From assembly GCF_002261475.1 (NCBI RefSeq), contig NZ_NEVN01000013.1, positions 124,001-188,000 on the forward strand: a stretch of DNA of 64,000 bases. The letters are read 5' to 3'. Positions within the stretch are counted from its first letter, which is position 1; each line of letters opens with the position of its first letter. Under the pieces are notes generated by a model. That model worked only from the letters and a program-made list of their open reading frames with translations, made no database searches and was not told where the DNA came from. This document shows, in pieces, positions 1 to 9,413 of this stretch. The stretch is from Bordetella genomosp. 5 (GTDB lineage Bacteria > Pseudomonadota > Gammaproteobacteria > Burkholderiales > Burkholderiaceae_B). The position numbers and the translations under genes were made by a program.

Positions 1-1067
1 AGCTCCCGCACACGATGGAACTGGTTGCGCAGCCAGCGCGCGTCGTTGCCGGTGCGCAGGATCTCGTCGCGCAGGCCCGTCAGCATGTCGGTCGTGCCCA
101 TTTCTTCGGCAATCGGCATCAGGCGGGTGAACAGCGCCCGCAGGTGGTCGGCCAGGCGCACCCGCTCGCCATCCGGCGTGACGTAGTTGCCGTGCAGGCC
201 GAAACGGCAGGCCTGGAAGTGATTGCTGCGGTAGGCCAGCCAGGCCTTGGGATCCGGCTGCGGATCACGGGCGACGAGCACGGCCAGCGCCTGGGCGAAG
301 GCCGCCATCTGGCAGGCGCGCTCGACGGTCAGCGGGGTGTCGCACACCCGGATCTCGACGGTGCCGAACTCGGGCTTGGGCCGGATATCCCAGTACAAAT
401 CCTTGATGCTGTCGGCCAGACCGCTGTCGCGCAGCTGGGCCAGATGGGCTTCGAAGCGGTACCAGTCGGTCACCTCGGCCGGCATGTGGCCCGCCAGCGG
501 GAAGCTGTTGACCGCATTCAGGCGGCAGCACGAGAACAGCGTGTCCACGCCCTCGCAGTAGGGCGAGGACGCCGACATGGCGATGAAGTGCGGCACGTAG
601 GGCGAGATGCCCTGCACCAGGCGGATCGCATCGTCGCCGGACTTCACGCCCAGGTGGATGTGTTGACCGAACACGGTGAACTGGCGCGCCAGGTAGCCGT
701 ACATCTCGGCCAGATACTGGAAGCGCGGCGTGTCGGAGATCGAACGCTCCTGCCAGCGCATGAACGGGTGGGCGCCGCCGCCCGCCACGCCCACACCGAC
801 CGCGTCGGCGGCTTCGCAGAGGGCGTCGCGCATTTCACGCATCTCGGCCAGCAGGCCGACGGGGTGCTCGTGCACCGAGGAATTCAGCTCGATCATGGAC
901 CGGGTGATCTCGGGTTTGACCCGGTCGGCAATGGGATGGTTGGCCAGTTGGGCGAGCAGTTCGTCCGACGCGGCGGTCAGGTCGAAGCTCCGCGGATCGA
1001 TCAATTGCAATTCGAGTTCAATGCCCAGGGTATTGGGGGCCGACGAAACGAACGGGATCTGGTCCAT
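1..1067 (-). CDS. ybdK: YbdK-type carboxylate-amine ligase (GCS2 family), 3' end missing
   Basis: About 355 codons are present, reading leftwards from ATG at 1067; the C-terminus lies beyond base 1. The translation opens [19 protein letters not shown], with the early [10 protein letters not shown] segment typical of glutamate-cysteine ligase type 2 proteins. It continues with RSMIELNSS (about residue 57), [11 protein letters not shown] (about 134) and [15 protein letters not shown] (about 230), which supply the acidic and histidine residues of the ATP-grasp-like active site. The family (YbdK, about 370 aa) has weak glutamate-cysteine ligase activity in E. coli; the natural substrate is uncertain. 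The gene stands apart from trkH by about 450 bases, so it probably has its own promoter. Only the last few residues appear to be lost. Confidence 0.9.
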   Translation of the reverse strand, partial: MDQIPFVSSAPNTLGIELELQLIDPRSFDLTAASDELLAQLANHPIADRVKPEITRSMIELNSSVHEHPVGLLAEMREMRDALCEAADAVGVGVAGGGAHPFMRWQERSISDTPRFQYLAEMYGYLARQFTVFGQHIHLGVKSGDDAIRLVQGISPYVPHFIAMSASSPYCEGVDTLFSCCRLNAVNSFPLAGHMPAEVTDWYRFEAHLAQLRDSGLADSIKDLYWDIRPKPEFGTVEIRVCDTPLTVERACQMAAFAQALAVLVARDPQPDPKAWLAYRSNHFQACRFGLHGNYVTPDGERVRLADHLRALFTRLMPIAEEMGTTDMLTGLRDEILRTGNDARWLRNQFHRVRE

Positions 1068-1518
1068 GTCCGACTCCTTGCATCTTTCATGTTGTGTGGG
1101 GTGCGCCGTTGAGCCTTGAAGCCCGGAAACCTCCCGGGGTGCATGAACGGGCGACTGTTGAATGCATGATAGCCGCTACTTTGTGGCAAAAAGCCGTGAA
1201 ATCGTGACATTTATGCGCAACGGCCTTACACGCGAGTTTCTCTTAGAGCGCAAAAAGTAAGTAAGCACTCACAATCAAGCAATGGCGCGGGTCGTGGCGG
1301 GGCCAGAGCCGCAGAGCCTTGATTGGCGCGGGTTTCGAAACCGACTGAAATGGAATGCGGCGCCGCATTCGACACGGCCCCATTTGCACTGCAACCCGTC
1401 CCCCAGGCGATTGATAGCCTGAGGTGCTGTAACAGGACGCCGTGCGGGTAACGAATGCTTAGCAGTCACATCCGACGAGGAGCGGGACGGCGAGTGCGTC
1501 CCCGAAGGGCCCCGGGGC
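1068..1518. other. Intergenic region between ybdK and trkH
   Basis: No convincing gene is seen in about 450 bases. A 64-codon reading frame at 1275-1469 on the minus strand has no recognisable domain. An A/T-richer stretch at 1225-1280, with repeated GTAAGTAAG-like steps, probably belongs to the ybdK promoter. A short GC hairpin, GGGACG at 1484-1489 with CGTCCC at 1497-1502, lies just past the trkH stop but lacks a T-run, so it is not a confident terminator. Confidence 0.4.
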
Positions 1519-2988
1519 TTACTTGCGCCAGAACCAGGGAGTGAACAGCACCAGCACGGTCAACAGCTCGAGCCGCCCGATCAGCATGCCGAACGTGCAG
1601 ACCCAGGTCTGGAAATCGGTGAGGCCGCCGAAGTTGCCGACCGGCCCGAACGCGCCGAGCGCGGGCCCCGTGTTGTTGATCATGGCCATGACCACGGAGA
1701 AGGCCAGGGTGAGATCCATGCCGGACAGCAGCAGCAGGCTGCACATCACCGCGACCGAGAGCCCGTACACCAGCATGAACGCCAGGACGGAGAACATCAC
1801 CCGCGAGTCGACGATGCGCTGTCCGATGCGCACCGGGCTGACGGCATGGGGGTGCAGCATCGTCACGAGCTCGTTGCGCGCCTGTTTGACCAGCAGAATG
1901 ACCCGGATCATCTTGATGCCGCCGCCGGTGGAGCCCGCCGACGTCGCGAAGGCGGCGAGCAGCAGCATCGTCAGGGGGGCGAAAAGGGGCCAGGCGGTGT
2001 AATCCACGTTGGCATAGCCGGTGGTCGTCGCGACCGAGATCGTGTTGAACATGCCGTAGCGCAGGGCGGTCAGGGGATCGTCATAGACCCGCTCGAACAG
2101 CAGGAACAGCGAAATCACCAGCCCCGCGCCCAGGATCACGACCAGATACGGCACCGTCTGCGGACAATCGAGGTAAGGCCGCAGGCTGCGGCTGCGCAGC
2201 GCGTTGAAGTGGGTGGCGAAGTTGATGCCCGAAATCACCATGAACACGATGGCGACGATCTCGACCGGCACCGAATCGAAGTGCAGGAAGCCGTCGTCGT
2301 AGGTGGAGAATCCGCCCAGGCCCATGGTGGTGGCCATGTGGCACCACGCGTCGAACCACGACAGGCCGACGGCACGGTAGGCCAGCAGGCACAGGATCGA
2401 AAAGCCGAAATACACGGCGTACAGCGCTTTGGCCGTCCCGGCGATGCGCGGCGTGAGGCGCTCGTCTTTCATCGGGCCGGGCTGCTCGGCCCGCACCACC
2501 TGATGGCCGCCCACGCCCAGCAGCGGCAGGATCGCCACCGCCAGCACGAGAATGCCCATGCCGCCGATCCATACCAGCGTGGCTCGCCAAAGATTGATGG
2601 AGCGCGGCAGGTGGTCCAGGCCGGACAAGACGGTGGCGCCGGTGGTGGTGAGGCCCGACATGGCCTCGAAATACGCATCGGTGAAGGACAGTGGCGTGCC
2701 GACGTCGTGGAAATACAGCAGCAGCGGAATCGACGCCAGCAGCGGCAGGCCGGCCCATACGGTGGCCACCAGCAGGAAGCCGTCGCGCGCGTGCAGCTCG
2801 CGGCGCCAGCGGTGCGTGAACAGCCACACCGCGCCCCCGATACCCAGCGCCAGCAGAAAGCCCTCCAGGAAGGCCATGAAACCGGCGTCGTCGCCGAACC
2901 AGGCCAGACCCAATGGAATCAGCATGGTCAGGGCGAACACCACCATGGTGAGGCCCAGCACGTACAGGGTGGCCAGCAGGCGCTTCAT
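1519..2988 (-). CDS. trkH: Trk potassium uptake system, membrane channel subunit TrkH
   Basis: A 489-residue polytopic membrane protein of the TrkH/KtrB superfamily, the K+-translocating pore that works with TrkA at the inner membrane. Hydrophobic segments run along its whole length. The selectivity-filter-like loops are visible: TTTGATVLSGLD (about residue 112), ATTMGLGGFSTYDDG (about 218), SVATTTGYANVDYT (about 318) and an INNTGPALGAFG loop near the C-terminus, giving the expected four M1-P-M2 repeats. The length matches the family (about 485 aa). It follows trkA by 19 bases on the same strand, so both halves of the system are made from one transcript. Confidence 0.96.
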   Translation of the reverse strand: MKRLLATLYVLGLTMVVFALTMLIPLGLAWFGDDAGFMAFLEGFLLALGIGGAVWLFTHRWRRELHARDGFLLVATVWAGLPLLASIPLLLYFHDVGTPLSFTDAYFEAMSGLTTTGATVLSGLDHLPRSINLWRATLVWIGGMGILVLAVAILPLLGVGGHQVVRAEQPGPMKDERLTPRIAGTAKALYAVYFGFSILCLLAYRAVGLSWFDAWCHMATTMGLGGFSTYDDGFLHFDSVPVEIVAIVFMVISGINFATHFNALRSRSLRPYLDCPQTVPYLVVILGAGLVISLFLLFERVYDDPLTALRYGMFNTISVATTTGYANVDYTAWPLFAPLTMLLLAAFATSAGSTGGGIKMIRVILLVKQARNELVTMLHPHAVSPVRIGQRIVDSRVMFSVLAFMLVYGLSVAVMCSLLLLSGMDLTLAFSVVMAMINNTGPALGAFGPVGNFGGLTDFQTWVCTFGMLIGRLELLTVLVLFTPWFWRK

Positions 2989-3007
2989 GAGTGGCGGATT
3001 CCGGGAT

Positions 3008-4387
3008 TCAGAAGAACGACGCGGAGACCTGGAACAGCTTTTCGACGCGCGGCATCTGCTGACGGCTCGGCACGAACACGATGACGTGGTCGTCGGACTC
3101 GATCATGGTCTCGCCATCGGGCAGGATGATTTCGTCGCCGCGCACCATCGCGCCGATGCTGGCGCCCTTGGGCAGACGGATGTCGCCGACCTTGCGGCCC
3201 ACTACGCGCGAGGTGTTTTTGTCGCCATGGGCGATCGCCTCGAGCGCCTCGGCCACGCCTTGGCGCAGCCGGTGTACCGCGACGACGTCGCCGCGGCGCA
3301 CGTGGCGCAGCAATTCGCTCATGGTGGCCTGCGACGGCGACACGGCAATGTCGATATGGCTGCCCTGCATCAGCTCGCCATAGGCGGCGCGATTGATCAG
3401 CGCGATCACCTTGCGCGCGCCCATGCGCTTGGCCAGCAGCGACGACATGATGTTGTCTTCGTCGTCGCTGGTCAGCGCGAGCCAGGTGTCCATGTCTTCG
3501 ATGTTTTCGCTTTCGAGCAAGGCTTCGTCGGTGCCGCTGCCATGCAGCACCAGCACACTGCTCGGCAGCTCGGCCGCAAGAAACTCGCAGCGCTGGGCGC
3601 TGCGCTCGATGATGCGGACGCTGTAATTCTCTTCGGCGAGCTGGCGCGCCAGCCGCAGGCCGATATTGCCGCCGCCCGCGATCATCACGCGGCGCACGCT
3701 GCGCTCGGCCTCGCGCAGCTGGCGCACGGCGCGGCGCGCATGGCGGGTGTCGACCACCAGCACCACCTCGTCGCCCGGGGCGATCACGGTACCTTCGCCG
3801 GCATGGAGCGGCCGGCCATCGCGCAGCACGTCGACCACGCGCGCCTTCACGTCGGGCCAGACCTCGCGCAGCCGCTCGATCGAGTGGTGGGCCATGGGGC
3901 TGCCGCTACCGACTCGGACCGTCACCACGCTGACACGGCCATCGGCGAACTCGACCACCTGCAGGGCTTCGGGGAATTCGATCAGGCTGTGGAGGTAGGT
4001 GGTGACGCTGCGCTCGGGGCTGATGAGCGCGTCGATACAGAAGCCGTCTTCGCCCATCAGCTCGGGATGGTCGGGAAACTCGGCCATGCGGATGCGCGCG
4101 ATGCGGCGCGGCACATTGAAGAGCTGGCGCGCGATCTTGCAGGTGACCATGTTGGCCGAATCGGAGGCGGCACAGGCGATCAGCAGATCGGTGTCTTCGG
4201 CGCCCGCGGCGGCCAGCACCGAGACCTGGGTGGCGTCGCCCGCCACGACCCGCAGGTCGTAGCGCTCCTGCAGATAACGCAGCTGGGCCGGATCGGAATC
4301 GATCACCGTGATGTCGTTTTGCTCGGACACCAGGTTTTCGGCCACGCTGGTACCCACGCGGCCGGCCCCCACGATGAGGATCTTCAT
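3008..4387 (-). CDS. trkA: Trk potassium uptake system, NAD-binding regulatory subunit TrkA
   Basis: A 459-residue cytoplasmic protein that gates TrkH. The start was placed at ATG 4387 because MKILIVGAGRVGTSVAENL is the normal TrkA N-terminus and the codon overlaps the stop of the upstream regulator (ATGA). Two RCK_N Rossmann domains are evident: VGAGRVG at residues 6-12 and AGGGNIGLRLARQL at about 236, each followed by an RCK_C domain. The last residues (VEKLFQVSASFF) are typical. The reading frame continues upstream of the chosen start, but that part has no family similarity and lies inside the neighbouring gene. Confidence 0.96.
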   Translation of the reverse strand: MKILIVGAGRVGTSVAENLVSEQNDITVIDSDPAQLRYLQERYDLRVVAGDATQVSVLAAAGAEDTDLLIACAASDSANMVTCKIARQLFNVPRRIARIRMAEFPDHPELMGEDGFCIDALISPERSVTTYLHSLIEFPEALQVVEFADGRVSVVTVRVGSGSPMAHHSIERLREVWPDVKARVVDVLRDGRPLHAGEGTVIAPGDEVVLVVDTRHARRAVRQLREAERSVRRVMIAGGGNIGLRLARQLAEENYSVRIIERSAQRCEFLAAELPSSVLVLHGSGTDEALLESENIEDMDTWLALTSDDEDNIMSSLLAKRMGARKVIALINRAAYGELMQGSHIDIAVSPSQATMSELLRHVRRGDVVAVHRLRQGVAEALEAIAHGDKNTSRVVGRKVGDIRLPKGASIGAMVRGDEIILPDGETMIESDDHVIVFVPSRQQMPRVEKLFQVSASFF

Positions 4388-5076
4388 GTTCCTCGTTTGC
4401 GCGCGGATTCGATGCCGAGTTGCTTGAGCTTGCGATAGAGGTGGGTGCGCTCGAGGCCGGTGCGTTCGGAGACGCGGGTCATGCTGTGGTTTTCGCGGAC
4501 CAGGTGGTATTCGAAGTAGATGCGTTCGAATTCGTCGCGGGCCTCGCGCAGCGGCTGGTCGAGCGAGATGCTGCCGAGCTGGCCGGTGTTGGCCACCGGC
4601 GCTTCGCCATTGACCACCGGCGCGACCGGTGCGGGATCGAGCTCGTCTTCGAGCGCCACGATCGGCATGGGCGCCGCGGCGCTCAATGCCGGGGCGGCCG
4701 GATGCGGCACGCGGCCGCGCGCCAGACCGGCTGCGATGGTCTTGAGCAGACGCTGCAGCGTGATGGGCTTTTCGAGGAAATCCATCGCGCCGATACGCGT
4801 GGCCTCGACCGCGGTATCGATGGTGGCATGGCCACTCATCATGATGACCGGCATGTCGAGCATGCCTTGCGAAGCCCACTCTTTGAGCAGGCTCACGCCA
4901 TCGGTATCGGGCATCCAGATGTCGAGCAGGACCAGGTCCGGGCGCGAACGCAAGCGCGCGGCGCGTGCCTGCGCGGCGTTTTCCGCGAGTTCGACCGTAT
5001 GTCCCTCGTCGTAAAGGATCTCTGACAACAGCTCGCGAATGCCAACTTCGTCGTCGACCACCAGAATTCTGGCCAT
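4384..5076 (-). CDS. ntrX: NtrX-like response regulator lacking the AAA+ domain
   Basis: A 230-residue two-component regulator. The receiver domain occupies residues 1-120 with acidic pocket DD at 8-9, phospho-acceptor D52 in LVLLDIWMPD, and the conserved K103 in FLEKP. A proline/alanine-rich linker (about 122-170) leads to a C-terminal Fis-type helix-turn-helix (MTRVSERTGLERTHLYRKLKQLGI, quoted as VSERTGLERTHLYRKLKQLG). Classical NtrX and NtrC carry a central sigma-54 AAA+ ATPase of about 240 residues, which is absent here, so direct sigma-54 activation is not expected. Eleven bases downstream of the NtrY-like kinase, its presumed partner, and overlapping trkA by four bases. The ntrX name rests on the pairing and the two end domains. 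Confidence 0.88.
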   Translation of the reverse strand: MARILVVDDEVGIRELLSEILYDEGHTVELAENAAQARAARLRSRPDLVLLDIWMPDTDGVSLLKEWASQGMLDMPVIMMSGHATIDTAVEATRIGAMDFLEKPITLQRLLKTIAAGLARGRVPHPAAPALSAAAPMPIVALEDELDPAPVAPVVNGEAPVANTGQLGSISLDQPLREARDEFERIYFEYHLVRENHSMTRVSERTGLERTHLYRKLKQLGIESARKRGT

Positions 5077-5087
5077 AAACCTCTCAC

Positions 5088-7382
5088 CTATTGCGTAGCC
5101 GCATTATGCTTTTCTTGCAAGGTCGCGTCCATAGTATCGGCCGCGGGCGACAAACGGGTCAACAGAATGGAAACCCGCGCCCCGCCTTCCTTGCGGTTAG
5201 CGAGATCGATGCGTCCGCCGTGCTCCTCCACGATCTTGCGCACGATGGCTAATCCTAACCCAGTCCCGTGGGCCTTGGTCGTGACATAGGGCTCGAAGGC
5301 CCGCTGCATGACCTGCGGCGCGAAGCCCGGACCCGTATCGGCGACCGTAAAACGCACGGTGCACTGCTCGCTGCCATCGACCTGGGCGACGCGCATCGCC
5401 TGCGTTCCGACGCGCACCCGGCCCTCGCGGCCCTGCTCTGCCACGGCGTCGCGCGCGTTGGCGAGCAGGTTATGGATCACCTGACGCAGCTGCGTGGGAT
5501 CGCCCTCGATCAGGGGCACGTCCGCCCCGAGCTCGACGTCGAGCTGGAACGCCGCGGCGCTCTTGCCCTCGGGATCCCAGCCATAGAGTGCCAGCACGTC
5601 GGCCACCAGGCCGTTGAAGTCGATCGGCTGCATCACCGCGGGCGGCGTGCGCGCGTATTCGCGGAAGTCGTCGACCATCTGCTTTAGCGAGCCGACCTGA
5701 TTGACGATGGTGTTGGTCGCGCGGGTCAGCATCTGCGCGTCGGCCGGCTCGAGCCGGTCGGCGAGCTTCATGGCGAGGCGCTCGGCCGACAGCTGGATCG
5801 GCGTGAGGGGATTCTTGATTTCGTGCGCGAGGCGGCGCGCCACCTCGCCCCAGGCCATGGTGCGGTTGGCCGAGATCACCTCGGTGATGTCGTCGAACAC
5901 CACGAGATAGCCATTGCCACGGCCATCGACCTTGAGATGCGTGCCGCGCGCCAGCAGCGTGACCGTCGATCCGTTGGGCTCCTGCGTGGGCGCGATCTCG
6001 AACTGCTGCTGCCAGTGCAGGCGCTCGGATCCCACGGCGGCGTGGTTGGCGAAGGCCTGCCGGATGATGTGGGCGAGCGCCAGCATGCCGTCGGCGGTTT
6101 CGAGGGGCCGGCCGATCACCGAGCGCAGGTCGGCCTGCAGGATGGCCTGCGCCCCCTGATTGACGGTGGTGACGCGAAAGCCCTCGTCGAAGGCGATCAC
6201 GCCGGAAGACAGATTGGCCAGCACGCTTTCGAGGTAGACGTTGGAACGCTCGAGCTGGCGCCGGTTGCTCTCGACCATCTGGCGCGCTTCGTCGAGCTGG
6301 CGCGTCATGGCGTTGAACGACCGCGTCAGCTGGCCGACCTCGTCCCGGCCCGGCGGCTCGGGCAGCGGACGGAAATCGCCCACGCTCACGGCCTGCGTGC
6401 CGGCGGCCAGCGACAGCAGCGGCCGCACGAGACGCTTGGAGAGCGACAGCGCGACCGCGATGGCCGCGAAGGTGGCGAGCAGCAGCGCGAGGGTCAGCGT
6501 GATGCCGTAGAGCTTGCGCAGGCCCAGCCGGGACAGGGCCAGCTCCTGGTAGTCGCGAAAGCCCTGCTGCACGCGGTTGGCGTTGTGCGCGATCTGCTCG
6601 GGCACGTTCTGCACGAGCTGCAGCCAGCGCGGCTCGACCGACATGCCCAGCGGCGCATCGAAACGCACCGGCGCCGACAGCGGAATCACCACCCGCAGGT
6701 GCAGCCCGCCTTCGGAACCCGGAATCGCCGGGTCGTCGGCCTCGGCGGCCGAATAGCCGCGCGCCAGCCGCAGCTGGTTGAGCACCTCGGGCGGCACCAC
6801 CGGCGGCAGCAACTGCCCATATTTATTGGTGGAAAACCCGACCGGGCGGCCCGTGCCGGTAAACACCAGCGCCTCCTGCACGCCGTTGTTCTCGCGCAGC
6901 CGCGTGAGCGACGCAGGAATTTCGAGGTCGGACATGTTGTTGAGCTCGACGGCCATCGCGCGGGCCCGGGCGTCGAGGTCGGCCAGCTGCGAATCGAGGG
7001 CGGCCCGGCCGAGGTTGAGGCCGGACTCCAGCGCGCTGTCGACCCGCACGTTGAACCACGACTCGATCGAGCGCGACATGAACTGCACCGAGAGGGTGTA
7101 GATCATGGTGCCCGGCAGCACGCCGATCACGGCGAAGGCCAGCGCGAAGCGCGCGGTCAGCCGCGCGCCGAACTGACGCCGGCGGATCTGGCGCACCAGG
7201 CGCACGCTGAGCGCGACCACCCACACGAACAGGGCCAGCGCGAAGATGCCGTTGAGGACCAGCAGCGCGTCGTAATACTGCGCGAAGCGGGAGGCGTTGC
7301 CGGTGGACCAGACGAGCAGCCCGAGCAGGCCCAGGCCGCTGATGGCGCCGATGATCAGCGCCAGGCGGAGCAGGTGTCTCAT
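5088..7382 (-). CDS. ntrY: NtrY-like membrane sensor histidine kinase
   Basis: A 764-residue kinase. Start ATG 7382 overlaps the stop of the upstream DUF4390 gene (ATGA) and gives MRHLLRLALIIGAI, the first membrane segment. Three N-terminal transmembrane segments (about 5-27, 37-62, 80-105), an extracytoplasmic region and a further segment near 295-320 are followed by HAMP, PAS (about 390-500), HisKA with H520 in RRLAHEIKNPLTP, and HATPase_c with NLLANARDAV, DTGPGF and GTGLGLAIVRK boxes. This NtrY layout pairs with the short regulator immediately downstream. The signal is unknown; NtrY/NtrX systems elsewhere are linked to nitrogen, redox and envelope control. Confidence 0.94.
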   Translation of the reverse strand: MRHLLRLALIIGAISGLGLLGLLVWSTGNASRFAQYYDALLVLNGIFALALFVWVVALSVRLVRQIRRRQFGARLTARFALAFAVIGVLPGTMIYTLSVQFMSRSIESWFNVRVDSALESGLNLGRAALDSQLADLDARARAMAVELNNMSDLEIPASLTRLRENNGVQEALVFTGTGRPVGFSTNKYGQLLPPVVPPEVLNQLRLARGYSAAEADDPAIPGSEGGLHLRVVIPLSAPVRFDAPLGMSVEPRWLQLVQNVPEQIAHNANRVQQGFRDYQELALSRLGLRKLYGITLTLALLLATFAAIAVALSLSKRLVRPLLSLAAGTQAVSVGDFRPLPEPPGRDEVGQLTRSFNAMTRQLDEARQMVESNRRQLERSNVYLESVLANLSSGVIAFDEGFRVTTVNQGAQAILQADLRSVIGRPLETADGMLALAHIIRQAFANHAAVGSERLHWQQQFEIAPTQEPNGSTVTLLARGTHLKVDGRGNGYLVVFDDITEVISANRTMAWGEVARRLAHEIKNPLTPIQLSAERLAMKLADRLEPADAQMLTRATNTIVNQVGSLKQMVDDFREYARTPPAVMQPIDFNGLVADVLALYGWDPEGKSAAAFQLDVELGADVPLIEGDPTQLRQVIHNLLANARDAVAEQGREGRVRVGTQAMRVAQVDGSEQCTVRFTVADTGPGFAPQVMQRAFEPYVTTKAHGTGLGLAIVRKIVEEHGGRIDLANRKEGGARVSILLTRLSPAADTMDATLQEKHNAATQ

Positions 7383-7954
7383 GAGGGGTCGGTCAGCGTG
7401 AAGGAGAACGGCGTCCACGACGTGGTGGGCGACCAGGAGCTGCTGTTGAGCGCGTTGACCTGGAACGGCCGCGGCAGCAGCGAGGTGTCGAGCCGGACCC
7501 GTAACTGGCCCTGGTAACGCTCGCCGGCCTCGAAGGCGCTGGCGTCGGCCACTTCCCAGCCGCGGATGCGCCGCACCAGATCCATCGCGTCGTCCAGCGA
7601 CGACACCGGCAGCGATAGCTCGTCGCGGCCGGCGCGCCACTGGCGCGTGAGCGCGTTATAGGTGATGCGCCAGGTCATGTGCTCGTCGGCGACCGTCGCG
7701 TCGAACCAGTACCAGCGAGCCCGGGTAATGGTGAGATCGGCCGTGAAATAGAGCGACACGCCGCGGCTGGCGGCGTCACGCAACTGCTCGTTGAGCGGGA
7801 AATCGATATCCGCGTCGATCACCAGCTTGCCGTCGCGGATCACGGGTTCGACCCGCGTGACGACGGGCTCGGCGGCTTGCGCGATCGAGGCGCCAACCAT
7901 GCCGAACAGCAGGGAAATGCACAACAACAGGGCGGAAAACGAACGGAATTTCAT
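7379..7954 (-). CDS. DUF4390 exported protein
   Basis: A 191-residue protein with a clear signal peptide (KFRSFSALLLCISLLFG to about residue 27, cleavage near AQA-AEP). The rest resembles the DUF4390 family: DGKLVIDADIDFPL, SRGVSLYFTADLTITR and ARWYWFD. The family is found almost only in betaproteobacteria beside an NtrY kinase; its function is not known. Position between rsmB (28 bases upstream) and the kinase (ATGA overlap) suggests it may be an extracytoplasmic partner of the sensor; this is inference from the neighbourhood only. Confidence 0.85.
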   Translation of the reverse strand: MKFRSFSALLLCISLLFGMVGASIAQAAEPVVTRVEPVIRDGKLVIDADIDFPLNEQLRDAASRGVSLYFTADLTITRARWYWFDATVADEHMTWRITYNALTRQWRAGRDELSLPVSSLDDAMDLVRRIRGWEVADASAFEAGERYQGQLRVRLDTSLLPRPFQVNALNSSSWSPTTSWTPFSFTLTDPS

Positions 7955-7982
7955 CGACTTGCTTCAACGCGACACTGTTTTT

Positions 7983-9323
7983 CTATTCTTGGCGATTCGG
8001 GGCCGCTTTGGCAAACAAGGCGTAGAAAAAACCGTCGTGTTGCGCTTCGGGTGTTGCGCCGATGGCAACCGGCAGCAGTTGGCCGGGCGCCGGCAGCGCC
8101 CGGGCATCGGCATGGCGGGCCGCGAAGGCCGCGGCCTGGTCCCGCCCTTCGGCCGGAAAGACCGAGCAGGTGACATAAAGCAGATGACCGCCCGGCTTCA
8201 CCGTGCGCCAGAGAGCGTCCGTGATGCGCGTCTGCAGCGCGGCCGTGCGCGCGATGTCTTTTTCGCGGCGCAGCCAGCGGATGTCCGGATGCCGCCGCAC
8301 GATGCCGGAGGCCGTGCAGGGCACGTCGGCCAGCACCGCGTCGAACGGCACGCCGTCCCACCAGGCATCGAGATCGGCGGCATCGGCCGCCCGCAACTGC
8401 ACGCGTGGGCTGGACAGGCCAAGCCGGTCGAGGTTTTCGCCGACGCGGCGCAGGCGCTCGCCGTCGGCGTCCAGCGCGAGCAGATCGAGGTCGGCGCGCT
8501 CCAGCAGGTGGGCGGTCTTGCCCCCGGGCGCGGCGCAGGCGTCGAGCACCCGCATGCCGTCCGCGACGGGCAAGAGCTCGCCCGCGAGCTGTGCGCCGGC
8601 GTCCTGCACCGACCACCAGCCCTCCTGGAAGCCGGGCAGCTGCGTAACCGGGCGCGCCTGGTGCAGCACCAGGCCGGCCTCGCCGACGGCGCCGGCCACG
8701 ATCCCCGCCGCCTCGAAGGCCGCCAGCACCTGTTCGCGCGTGGCGCGCCGGCGATTCACGCGCAGCGTGAGCGGCGCGGGCACGTTGGCCGCGGCCAGCA
8801 GGTCCTGCCAGTGATCGGGATAGTCGCGCTTGAGCAGCGAGATCCACCAATTGGGGTGATTCCAGCGGGCCTGCGGAAACGGCGCCACCTCGGCCTCGAG
8901 CTGGGCCCGCTCGCGCAGGAACCGGCGCAGGCTGCCATTGATGAGACCTTTATAGGACATCAGCCTGCGGTGCGCGCCCGCGGCGGTCACGGCCTGGTCG
9001 ACCACGGTGTGGGCCGAATAGACGGGCATGCCGGCGAGCGGCGCGTCTTCGGTGCGCAGCAAACCCAGCGCCACGCACAGCAGCGCGTCGGGCAAGGGCC
9101 CGGGCGAGCGCGGCACGAGCTTGGCGGCGACGGCCTCGGTCCAGCCCAGATAGCGCATCGTGTGAAACGCCACCGCCTGCGTGGCCGGGCGCAGGCGCGG
9201 CTCGACCTCGGTGAGCGCCTCGGTGAGCGAACGCCCGGCCTGGACGGCGGCGACCGCCTGGGCAGCGGCCGTCAGCACGGAGGACAGGGGCGGCGCCAGG
9301 CTGGCGGAAGGATTCTGGGACAT
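7983..9323 (-). CDS. rsmB: 16S rRNA (cytosine-967-C5)-methyltransferase RsmB
   Basis: A 446-residue protein (E. coli RsmB 429) with an N-terminal NusB-like RNA-binding domain (about 1-150) and a C-terminal Rossmann methyltransferase domain. The SAM motif is VLDACAAPGGKTAHLLE (about 268), motif IV is ADVPCTASGIVRRHPD (about 345), and motif VI is TCSVFPAEG (about 410). The two cysteines are the catalytic and release residues of the RNA m5C methyltransferases. It is the first gene of the leftward operon running through the DUF4390 protein, the kinase/regulator pair and trkAH. The normal rsmB-trkA adjacency of gammaproteobacteria is interrupted here by the two-component genes. Confidence 0.95.
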   Translation of the reverse strand: MSQNPSASLAPPLSSVLTAAAQAVAAVQAGRSLTEALTEVEPRLRPATQAVAFHTMRYLGWTEAVAAKLVPRSPGPLPDALLCVALGLLRTEDAPLAGMPVYSAHTVVDQAVTAAGAHRRLMSYKGLINGSLRRFLRERAQLEAEVAPFPQARWNHPNWWISLLKRDYPDHWQDLLAAANVPAPLTLRVNRRRATREQVLAAFEAAGIVAGAVGEAGLVLHQARPVTQLPGFQEGWWSVQDAGAQLAGELLPVADGMRVLDACAAPGGKTAHLLERADLDLLALDADGERLRRVGENLDRLGLSSPRVQLRAADAADLDAWWDGVPFDAVLADVPCTASGIVRRHPDIRWLRREKDIARTAALQTRITDALWRTVKPGGHLLYVTCSVFPAEGRDQAAAFAARHADARALPAPGQLLPVAIGATPEAQHDGFFYALFAKAAPNRQE

Positions 9324-9413
9324 AAAACGGCCGAAAAGAGATCAGACCGCTATGGTAGCGGACAGCCCGCCGCCGGACGCCCCCACGTGGTGGGGGCGGG
9401 TCGGGCCGCGCAG

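Noticed and set aside
1275-1469. Possible small minus-strand gene in the ybdK-trkH gap.
   Set aside because: No domain, no good ribosome site and composition not typical of nearby coding DNA.
1484-1502. Hairpin after trkH as a terminator.
   Set aside because: The stem is only six pairs and is not followed by T residues on the minus strand.
1846-4438. Long plus-strand frames (412 and 628 codons) opposite trkH and trkA.
   Set aside because: They are His/Gln/Arg-rich shadow frames with no family features; trkH and trkA on the other strand are certain.
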